Below are positions 51,295 to 58,292 of a DNA stretch of 64,000 nucleotides, piece by piece. Every line of letters begins with the position of its first letter. Within the stretch, counting starts at the first letter, position 1. A model generated the notes under the pieces. The model had not been told where the DNA came from. It searched no databases and was given only the letters and a program-made list of their open reading frames with translations. The DNA is from Pseudomonadota bacterium (lineage in GTDB: Bacteria; Pseudomonadota; Alphaproteobacteria; Rhizobiales; Xanthobacteraceae): positions 1-64,000 of the forward strand of contig JAFAFP010000173.1 of the NCBI GenBank assembly GCA_023423415.1. The letters run 5' to 3'. A program made the position numbers and the translations under genes.

Positions 51295-53883
51295 TTAGGC
51301 GGCTTGCGCTAGGGTGTTGCCGTTGATGGTAAGACGGCCGTCACGCACCGAAACCGAGATTGTATCTCCGTCCTTGATGGCGCCCGACAGCAACATGCTT
51401 GCCAGTGGATTTTGCAATTCCTTCTGGATCACGCGTTTAAGCGGGCGCGCGCCATAGACCGGGTCATAGCCGGTATTGCCGAGCCATGTCTTTGCCGCGT
51501 CATCGATCGCCAGCGCGATCTTGCGCTCATAGAGCAGTTTCTCCAGGTTCACGATCTGAATATCGACGATCCGGCGCATCTCGTTGCGGCCGAGCCGGTT
51601 GAACAGGGTGATCTCGTCGAGCCGGTTCAGGAATTCGGGCCGGAAAGCACGTCGCACCACCTCCATCACCTTTTCGCGCGCGTCCTCTGCGGGTTGCCCC
51701 TCCAGAAGCGCGGCGAGGTATTCAGAGCCGAGGTTGGAGGTTAGCACGATGATGGTGTTACGGAAGTCGATGGTGTGGCCTTGGCCGTCGGTGAGGCGGC
51801 CGTCGTCCAGTACTTGCAGCAGAATGTTGAAGACGTCGCTGTGCGCCTTCTCCACTTCGTCAAACAGGATGACCTGGTAAGGCCGGCGGCGCACGGCTTC
51901 GGAGAGCGTGCCACCCTCCTCGTAACCGACATAGCCGGGCGGCGCGCCGATCAGGCGGGCGACCGTGTGCTTCTCCATGTATTCGGACATGTCGATGCGC
52001 TGGATGGCGTGCTCGTCATCGAACAGGAACTCGGCGAGCGCCTTGCACAACTCGGTCTTGCCGACTCCGGTCGGCCCGAGGAACAGGAATGATCCAATCG
52101 GGCGTCGCGGATCCTGCAAGCCGGCGCGGGCGCGGCGAACGGCGTCCGACACCGCGGCAATGGCCTGGTCCTGCCCGACCACGCGTTGGCGAAGCTTCTC
52201 TTCCATGTGGAGGAGCTTCTCGCGCTCGCCTTCAAGCATTCGTTCGACCGGGATGCCGGTCCAGCGCGACACCACCGCGGCGACTTCCTCGGCGGTCACC
52301 TCCAGCTTGAGCATCCGGGTCTGATCGGCGGCGGAGGCTTCCGCAAGCTTCTTTTCGAGTTCCGGAATGACCGAATACATCAGCTCGCCTGCGCGCTGGA
52401 GGTCGCCACGCCGCTGCGCCGTTTCGAGCTCGCTGCGAGCTTGATCCAGCTGTTCCTGCAAGCGCTTGACCGACGACAGCTTCTCCTTCTCTGCCTGCCA
52501 GCGGGCCGTCAGCTCGGCGGACCTCTGTTCAAGCCCGGAGATCTCTTTCTCCACATTCTGGAGCCGCTCTTTGGAAGCATCATCCCTCTCCTTCTTGAGC
52601 GCCTCGCGCTCGATCTTGAGCTGGATGATGCGGCGGTCGAGTTCGTCGATCTCCTCGGGTTTGGAATCGATCTGCATCCGGAGGCGGCTCGCCGCCTCGT
52701 CGATCAGGTCGATGGCCTTGTCGGGAAGGAAACGGTCGGTGATGTAGCGATGCGACAGGGTCGCGGCTGCGACGATGGCGCCATCGGCGATCCGTACGCC
52801 GTGATGAAGCTCGTACTTCTCCTTGAGCCCACGCAGAATCGAGATCGTCTCTTCGACCGTGGGTTCATCGACAAACACCGGCTGGAAACGCCGGGCCAGC
52901 GCTGCGTCCTTCTCGATGTTCTTCCGGTACTCGTCGAGGGTGGTGGCTCCTATACAATGCAATTCGCCGCGCGCGAGCGCCGGCTTGAGCATGTTGGATG
53001 CATCCATCGCGCCTTCGGCCTTTCCGGCACCAACAAGGGTGTGAAGCTCGTCGATGAACAGGATGACGTCGCCCGATGCCTTGAGTTCCTCGAGCTCGGC
53101 CTTGAGCCGCTCCTCGAACTCACCGCGGTACTTTGCGCCCGCGAGCAGCGCGCCGAGGTCAAGCGATAGAAGGCGCCTGTTCTTAAGCGTCTCCGGTACG
53201 TCGCCCTTGATGATACGTTGCGCAAGGCCCTCGACGATGGCGGTCTTGCCGACGCCGGGCTCGCCGATCAACACCGGATTGTTCTTGGTCCGCCGCGAGA
53301 GCACCTGGATGGTGCGGCGGACCTCTTCATCGCGGCCGATCACCGGGTCTAGCTTGTTCAGCCTCGCCTCTTCGGTGAAATCGCGGGTGTATTTCTTCAG
53401 TGCGTCATAGCCTTGTTCGGCGGAGGCGCTCTCGGCCTTGCGCCCCTTGCGGATATTGGCGATCGCCTCGTTGAGCTTGACCGCCGTGACGCCGGCTTTC
53501 TTGAGAATGTCGGCCGCGGCGCTTTGCTCGACCGCGAGCGCGACCAGCATGTATTCGAGGGTGACGAAGGAATCGCCGGCCTTCTGGGAGAGTTTTTCGG
53601 CCTGGTCGAATACCCGCGCCATTTCGGGCGCGAGGTAGAGCTGACCGGCGCCCTGCCCTTCGATTCTCGGGAGCTTGTTCAGCTCACGCTCGAGCGCATC
53701 TTCAACCGCAGCAACGTTGGCACCGCTGGCTTCGATCAGATGCGCCGCGAACCGCTCCTGATCGTCGAGCAGCGCCTTGAGCATGTGCAGCGGCGATAGC
53801 TGTTGATGACCGCTGCGCTGCGCAAGCGCTTGCGCAGCCTGAATCAGTTCCTTGAGTCGGTCGGTATACTTCTCGATCTGCAT
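51295..53883 (-). CDS. clpB: Disaggregase ClpB
   Basis: 862 residues, full length. N-domain 1-145 (LAQRSGHQQLSPLHMLKALL); AAA1 with Walker A GEPGVGKTAIVEG near 205 and DELHTLVGAGKAEGAMDASN; middle coiled-coil domain about 410-525 (KEISGLEQRSAELTARWQAE); AAA2 with GPTGVGKTELCKALAEFLFD near 605. The M-domain is ClpB length, so this is not ClpK/ClpG. Works with DnaK/CbpA/GrpE, all in the same operon, to rescue aggregated protein. 17 bp after dnaK. A 45-bp fragment of a second copy lies at 39325. Confidence 0.97.
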   Translation of the reverse strand: MQIEKYTDRLKELIQAAQALAQRSGHQQLSPLHMLKALLDDQERFAAHLIEASGANVAAVEDALERELNKLPRIEGQGAGQLYLAPEMARVFDQAEKLSQKAGDSFVTLEYMLVALAVEQSAAADILKKAGVTAVKLNEAIANIRKGRKAESASAEQGYDALKKYTRDFTEEARLNKLDPVIGRDEEVRRTIQVLSRRTKNNPVLIGEPGVGKTAIVEGLAQRIIKGDVPETLKNRRLLSLDLGALLAGAKYRGEFEERLKAELEELKASGDVILFIDELHTLVGAGKAEGAMDASNMLKPALARGELHCIGATTLDEYRKNIEKDAALARRFQPVFVDEPTVEETISILRGLKEKYELHHGVRIADGAIVAAATLSHRYITDRFLPDKAIDLIDEAASRLRMQIDSKPEEIDELDRRIIQLKIEREALKKERDDASKERLQNVEKEISGLEQRSAELTARWQAEKEKLSSVKRLQEQLDQARSELETAQRRGDLQRAGELMYSVIPELEKKLAEASAADQTRMLKLEVTAEEVAAVVSRWTGIPVERMLEGEREKLLHMEEKLRQRVVGQDQAIAAVSDAVRRARAGLQDPRRPIGSFLFLGPTGVGKTELCKALAEFLFDDEHAIQRIDMSEYMEKHTVARLIGAPPGYVGYEEGGTLSEAVRRRPYQVILFDEVEKAHSDVFNILLQVLDDGRLTDGQGHTIDFRNTIIVLTSNLGSEYLAALLEGQPAEDAREKVMEVVRRAFRPEFLNRLDEITLFNRLGRNEMRRIVDIQIVNLEKLLYERKIALAIDDAAKTWLGNTGYDPVYGARPLKRVIQKELQNPLASMLLSGAIKDGDTISVSVRDGRLTINGNTLAQAA

Positions 53884-53900
53884 GGCTCAAATCCTCCGCT

Positions 53901-55805
53901 TTAACTTGCCCTGCGATCGGGCTTGTCCACCTCCTCGAACTCGGCATCGACAACATCATCCGGGCCGCCTTGGGATTGCGGGCCGCCGGCTCCCGCCGTT
54001 GCGTCGGCGCTTTGCGCAGCAGCCTGGGCGAAGCGCGTAGCTACTTGTGTCAGGCTCTCCATGGCTTGACGGATGCGGTCGGCATCCTCGCCTTTCATGA
54101 CGTCTTTGAGCCCTGCAATCGCCCGTTCCATCTCGCTGCGCAGATCGGCGGGAGCGTTCTTCGCTTCCGCGAGGCTCTTCTCCGCGGCATAGACCGCAGC
54201 ATCAGCCTGATTGCGGGCCTCAACCAGTTCCTTGCGGCGCTTGTCTTCCTCGGCATGCGCCTCCGCTTCCTCCACCATGCGCTGGATGTCCGCCTCCGAC
54301 AGCCCGCCGGACGCCTGAATGCGAATCTTCTGCTCCTTGCCGCTCGACTTGTCCTTGGCCGAAACATGCACGATGCCGTTGGCGTCGATGTCGAACGTCA
54401 CCTCGATCTGCGGAACACCACGAGGCGCCGGCGGAATGCCGACAAGGTCGAACTGCGCCAGCAGCTTGTTGTCGGCTGCCATTTCGCGCTCGCCCTGGAA
54501 GACACGAATGGTTACTGCAGTTTGGTTGTCCTCTGCGGTGGAGAAGGTCTGACTCCTCTTGGTTGGGATCGTGGTGTTGCGCTCGATCAACTTGGTCATG
54601 ACGCCGCCTAGCGTCTCGATACCGAGCGAAAGCGGCGTGACGTCGAGCAACAGGACATCCTTCACGTCGCCCTGCAGGACGCCCGCCTGAATTGCGGCGC
54701 CGATGGCGACAACTTCATCTGGGTTCACGCCCTTGTGTGGCTCGCGTCCGAACAGATTCTGCACGACCTCCTGGACTTTCGGCATCCGAGTCTGGCCGCC
54801 GACCAGCACGACCTCATTGATATCGGAAGGCTGCAGGCCGGCATCACGCAAGGCTGCCTTGCAGGGCTCAATCGTCCTTTGAATGAGATCGTCGACCAGA
54901 GCCTCCAGCTTGGCACGGCTGAGCTTGATGGCGAGATGCTTGGGTCCGTTCTGGTCGGCGGTGATAAACGGGAGATTGACCTCTGTCTGGGTCGCACTCG
55001 ACAACTCGATCTTGGCTTTTTCGGCCCCATCCTTGAGGCGCTGCAACGCCAGGCGATCCTTGCGCAGGTCGATGCCAGTCTCTTTCTTGAACTCGTCGGC
55101 CAGATAATCCACGATGCGATTGTCGAAATCCTCACCACCGAGGAAGGTGTCGCCGTTTGTCGACTTCACCTCAAATACGCCCTCACCGATTTCCAGGATC
55201 GAAATATCGAATGTGCCTCCGCCGAGATCGTAGACCGCGATCTTGCCGGAGCCTTTCTTCTCCAGGCCGTAGGCAAGCGCCGCTGCGGTCGGCTCATTGA
55301 CAATGCGCAGCACCTCGAGGCCAGCGATCTTGCCGGCGTCCTTGGTCGCCTGGCGTTGCGCATCGTTGAAGTAGGCCGGCACAGTGATCACCGCTTCCGT
55401 GACCGGTCCGCCGAGATAAGCCTCGGCAGTCTCTTTCATCTTAGTCAGGATGAACGCGCTGATCTGGCTCGGACTGTACTTCTTGCCTTTTACCTCAACC
55501 CAGGCATCGCCGTTGTCACCGGGCACGATCTTGTAAGGGACCATGCCCTTATCTTTCTCCGTGATCGGATCGTCGTAGCGCCGGCCGATCAGGCGTTTGA
55601 TGGCAAAAATGGTGTTTTCCGGATTTGTGATGCTTTGCCGCTTGGCGGGCTGGCCGACCAGGACTTCACCGCTGTCGGTGAAGGCAACCATCGACGGCGT
55701 GGTGCGCGTGCCTTCCGCGTTCTCGATCACTTTCGCCTTGTTGCCCTCCATCACAGCAACACAGGAATTGGTTGTTCCAAGATCGATTCCAATCGCCTTA
55801 GCCAT
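53901..55805 (-). CDS. dnaK: Hsp70 chaperone DnaK
   Basis: 634 residues. GIDLGTTNSCVAVMEGNKAK at the N-terminus, VITVPAYFNDAQRQATKDAG near 140, IAVYDLGGGTFDISILEIGE near 190, VLVGGQTRMPKVQEVVQNLF near 335 and the substrate-domain start LLDVTPLSLGIETLGGVMTK. The C-terminus EFEEVDKPDRRAS departs from the usual EEVDDDK ending. AAGGAGA precedes the ATG. First gene of a five-gene leftward operon; promoter may include the FNR-like box at 56077. Confidence 0.97.
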   Translation of the reverse strand: MAKAIGIDLGTTNSCVAVMEGNKAKVIENAEGTRTTPSMVAFTDSGEVLVGQPAKRQSITNPENTIFAIKRLIGRRYDDPITEKDKGMVPYKIVPGDNGDAWVEVKGKKYSPSQISAFILTKMKETAEAYLGGPVTEAVITVPAYFNDAQRQATKDAGKIAGLEVLRIVNEPTAAALAYGLEKKGSGKIAVYDLGGGTFDISILEIGEGVFEVKSTNGDTFLGGEDFDNRIVDYLADEFKKETGIDLRKDRLALQRLKDGAEKAKIELSSATQTEVNLPFITADQNGPKHLAIKLSRAKLEALVDDLIQRTIEPCKAALRDAGLQPSDINEVVLVGGQTRMPKVQEVVQNLFGREPHKGVNPDEVVAIGAAIQAGVLQGDVKDVLLLDVTPLSLGIETLGGVMTKLIERNTTIPTKRSQTFSTAEDNQTAVTIRVFQGEREMAADNKLLAQFDLVGIPPAPRGVPQIEVTFDIDANGIVHVSAKDKSSGKEQKIRIQASGGLSEADIQRMVEEAEAHAEEDKRRKELVEARNQADAAVYAAEKSLAEAKNAPADLRSEMERAIAGLKDVMKGEDADRIRQAMESLTQVATRFAQAAAQSADATAGAGGPQSQGGPDDVVDAEFEEVDKPDRRAS

Positions 55806-55910
55806 GGCCGGTCTCCTTGACGATTTAAGTCTTTGCCTGGTTTTTGCATGGTCTTTGCCTGACGAGTTAGGAAACGAGCCCGAAGCACGCCCCTAGGCGC
55901 ACCGCGCGAT

Positions 55911-56030
55911 CACGCAGCTTCCTTGACCTCAATCTTTTTTGCTTCCGATGGAGCTGGTTTCGGAACTGTAACTTTCAATACGCCATTGGACATCGTTGCT
56001 TTTATGCTTGATCGCCGTGTTACTCCGCCG
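55911..56030 (-). pseudogene. Hsp20 C-terminal fragment
   Basis: SIKATMSNGVLKVTVPKPAP and SEAKKIEVKEAA-stop match the end of small heat shock proteins (compare SMSNGILKISIPKPKKAEPK in the intact copy at 39499). The upstream alpha-crystallin domain is gone. It lies about 100 bp before dnaK and after an FNR-like box at 56077. Confidence 0.8.
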
Positions 56031-56076
56031 AGAAGCAAGCGCAAACTTGAACGTAGGCGCAGCCGGCATCAGCGCC

Positions 56077-56090
56077 ATGATGGTCGTCAA
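56077..56090. promoter_or_regulatory. FNR/FixK-like box upstream of Hsp20 remnant and dnaK operon
   Basis: ATGATGGTCGTCAA, one mismatch to TTGA-N6-TCAA, 47 bp before the Hsp20 remnant and 271 bp before dnaK. Confidence 0.5.
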
Positions 56091-56132
56091 TTTTCTGATT
56101 ATTCCGTATCGCCAGATGGTTATGCCGGGCGA

Positions 56133-56172
56133 CTTGGCTGACCTTGGCTGACCTTGGCTGACCTTGGCTGAC
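56133..56172. repeat. Four tandem copies of a 10-bp unit
   Basis: CTTGGCTGAC is repeated four times without a mismatch. The 10-bp period is close to one helical turn. It lies 43 bp beyond the FNR-like box on the side away from dnaK. Confidence 0.9.
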
Positions 56173-56537
56173 GATGACGCGAAGTAACTATCGGGAGGTC
56201 TCCGGCCTTTTCCCGATCTCTTTGAAATTCTTGGCGCCAAAGCTCGTGATCACAGCGACGCTCGCTGATTGCCACACCTAGCGATAAAACTTGCAGCACG
56301 GAAATGCGGGGCGTCGGGAACGGCGATCGTGGGAACGCGGCAGGATTGATCGTGTCGCGATAGCCATGTGCGGTGCACCGCCATCGTCACCCCAAGGTAG
56401 TGCGTGCTCCGAAGGTGCGCGTCTTCAGATTGTTCCAAGGATAAAGTTGATATGATTGTCCACGATAAAATACATCATCACCCCGCTCGTGGGCGATTCC
56501 AGCTCACACGGCCGGGCGCTGGCATAATGGACCAGAG
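56173..56537. other. Intergenic, no supported gene
   Basis: No open frame with a ribosome site or recognisable domain on either strand. Confidence 0.5.
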
Positions 56538-56876
56538 CTAGCTCTGCGGAGCCGGCAGCATCAACGGATCCTTCAACGTGATCAGTTGTTTCGTGCCCTC
56601 TGCATCCTCAACTTCGAGACTTGTCAGCCCCGTAGGCCCGCTCTCAAGGAAAATCTCGCGAGGGTGCACGATCATATGGTCCAACTCGTCGAGCGCGATC
56701 TCAAGCATGTCACTCTTCGGATCGTAGACAATCCCTAGCAGCGGCGCCCATTGCGTCTGTATTTGATCGCCAAGATCAAGCGACATCACGTCGATTTCTG
56801 CCCGCTTTCCATCGAGACCTTTTGAAAGGCGATCAAAGAACTCGCGCCACTCTTTTTGGTCCAGCTTCCTTGCCAT
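56538..56876 (-). CDS. DUF5335 family protein
   Basis: 112 residues from the ATG at 56876, with GGGAGCG about 6 bp upstream: MARKLDQKEWREFFDRLSKG, AEIDVMSLDLGDQIQTQWAP LLGIVYDPKSDMLEIALDEL (in parts), DHMIVHPREIFLE. The W-x-x-F-F-D-x-(L/F) start and VEVxxLxLGDQ, W-xLxGIxYDPKxD, DHxIxxP blocks are DUF5335, small proteins common beside chaperone and Hsp20 genes. Function unknown. Confidence 0.8.
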   Translation of the reverse strand: MARKLDQKEWREFFDRLSKGLDGKRAEIDVMSLDLGDQIQTQWAPLLGIVYDPKSDMLEIALDELDHMIVHPREIFLESGPTGLTSLEVEDAEGTKQLITLKDPLMLPAPQS

Positions 56877-56934
56877 CGCACGCTCCCTCATTAACTACGC
56901 GTCTAGCCAGCAGCATCGACCTCGTCAGTTAGGC

Positions 56935-57095
56935 CGCCCGTCCTCCTTTTCTTAGGACGCCCACAATGCGATCCTCAACCTTGGCGATCGTCAAGCTTGG
57001 ACGCGAGACGTCCGTCGTACGATCTGGGTTGCATCAACGTAGGGATCCCATTCCAACTCGGCCCTCACGTCTTTTCGACATAATATCTTCATCTA
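56935..57095 (-). pseudogene. BON-domain gene remnant with internal deletion
   Basis: DVRAELEWDPYVDATQIV equals the start of the intact BON protein (DVREELQWDPDLDATDIA). Within 30 bp another frame gives LTIAKVEDRIVG, equal to its very end (GVTKVEDRIVV). The roughly 190 residues between are deleted. Confidence 0.75.
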
Positions 57096-57232
57096 TCTCG
57101 CAGAAGACATGAATGCATTCCTTCACACCGGCTGGTGCCAACAGCCGCGACGTCATTGAGGTTTTCGACTTGCCAATCACCAACTGTCCGCGCCGTCAAA
57201 GCCCGCATGCGGCAGATCCTGCTTGCAGCCTC

Positions 57233-57265
57233 AATCGCGCTCCATGAATAAATCGCGCTCCATGA
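57233..57265. repeat. 15-bp tandem duplication (18-bp period)
   Basis: AATCGCGCTCCATGA at 57233 and 57251. Located in the 57096-57351 gap, which otherwise shows no gene. Confidence 0.85.
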
Positions 57266-57351
57266 GTTGAAGGCGCCCGTGACTTCGCTGACCTTTGTTC
57301 GATTCCAAGGCCGAGGATCGGTCGAGTGACCGCGTATTCATTGCCGCCTCG

Positions 57352-57774
57352 TCAGGAGAGGTATCTAAATTCCGTGAGTTCCTTGAGCTGCTGCTTCGAT
57401 CCGCCGGGCAACTCGATTTTCTTGCCTCCGTCATCGAATTTCAGGCTGTTGTAGGGAATGGCCACCAAGCGACTTCCGATGCCAAGAAAGCCGCCAACTT
57501 GCAGGACGGCGAAGAGATCATTGCTGCGACTAACAATCACATCGTCAATGGTACCGATCTTTTCACCGCTGTCGTTGACAACGGCCCGACCTATGAGCTT
57601 GCTGGTGCGAATACCCTTGTCGACGACCGAAACGTCAACCTTAACGAGGTTGACCTCTTGCGAAAATGCGGATCCTGAATTCGCCGCGACCAGAACCGAC
57701 GTGGCGAATGCGCCGATGGTAAGGACCCTCAGAAATTTTTTGTTAAGTGAGGATTGGGATCCACTCCGCTTCAT
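57352..57774 (-). CDS. Secreted PRC-barrel protein
   Basis: 140 residues. Signal peptide about 1-39 (KKFLRVLTIGAFATSVLVAA, cleavage near AFS-QEV). PRC-barrel about 55-125: IRTSKLIGRAVVNDSGEKIG, TIDDVIVSRSNDLFAVLQVG, GFLGIGSRLVAIPYNSLKFD. Periplasmic members are common in alphaproteobacteria and of unclear function. GGAGG precedes the start, and an FNR-like box lies 110 bp upstream with a 14-bp tandem duplication between them. Confidence 0.87.
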   Translation of the reverse strand: MKRSGSQSSLNKKFLRVLTIGAFATSVLVAANSGSAFSQEVNLVKVDVSVVDKGIRTSKLIGRAVVNDSGEKIGTIDDVIVSRSNDLFAVLQVGGFLGIGSRLVAIPYNSLKFDDGGKKIELPGGSKQQLKELTEFRYLS

Positions 57775-57831
57775 GACAGCCTCCTAACAGACCGAACGCG
57801 AGCCGACTGACGCTGACGCAGCGTCTACGCG

Positions 57832-57861
57832 CATGTTGCTAGAATTACATGTTGCTAGAAT
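57832..57861. repeat. 14-bp tandem duplication (16-bp period) in PRC-gene leader
   Basis: CATGTTGCTAGAAT at 57832 and 57848, between the FNR-like box (57885) and the PRC-barrel start. Confidence 0.85.
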
Positions 57862-57884
57862 AGTGTATGGCGGCACGAACCGCC

Positions 57885-57898
57885 CTGACGGCGATCAA
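57885..57898. promoter_or_regulatory. FNR/FixK-like box upstream of PRC-barrel gene
   Basis: CTGACGGCGATCAA, one mismatch to TTGA-N6-TCAA. Confidence 0.5.
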
Positions 57899-57959
57899 TT
57901 TTCCGGGCGAAACTTCCGTGTGTCAGACCGGGAAATCAAATTTCCGGAAAGTTCCGCAG

Positions 57960-58290
57960 CGCCTTATGGGTTGCACCTGGAAGCTTCAGATTGTTCTTGT
58001 TCGAGCACCAACGTTCGAATGGGAACGGCCACCTTGTGGTCGTCGAGCGCAAGAATGTCGCCGACGTCGAGGATCGCAAAGCAGAAGAGTGTAGTTGCGG
58101 CCAATAACCAATTCCGTCACTGCCAATGAGTTCTCACACTGTGCCAATGAGTTCTCATCGTTGCGTACGCCACGGCCGATCAGCTTGCTCGCACGCAAGC
58201 CCTCGTTTACCTGCGCGACATTCGCGGCGCAGAAAGCGTCACCGCAAAGGGCCCCTCACGCAGGATTGCGGCCGATGATCGCTGTCATGC
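57960..58290 (-). pseudogene. Second PRC-barrel gene, decayed
   Basis: VNEGLRASKLIGRGVRNDE, then VTELVIGRNY and, in another frame, FAILDVGDILALDDHKVAVP IRTLVLEQEQ (in parts). This is the same domain as the intact neighbour (VDKGIRTSKLIGRAVVND). A 21-bp tandem duplication (58121 and 58142, TGCCAATGAGTTCTCA) falls inside the domain, and frameshifts remove both ends. Confidence 0.7.
58121..58157. repeat. 16-bp repeat (21-bp period) within PRC remnant
   Basis: TGCCAATGAGTTCTCA at 58121 and 58142. On the minus strand it inserts ENSLAQC into the barrel sequence. Confidence 0.85.
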
Positions 58291-58292
58291 CG

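Noticed and set aside
52186..53169. 327-codon plus-strand frame inside clpB
   Set aside because: Antisense shadow of ClpB, which has all expected motifs on the minus strand.
56133..56172. CRISPR-like array
   Set aside because: Units of 10 bp directly abut with no spacers, so it is a simple tandem repeat.
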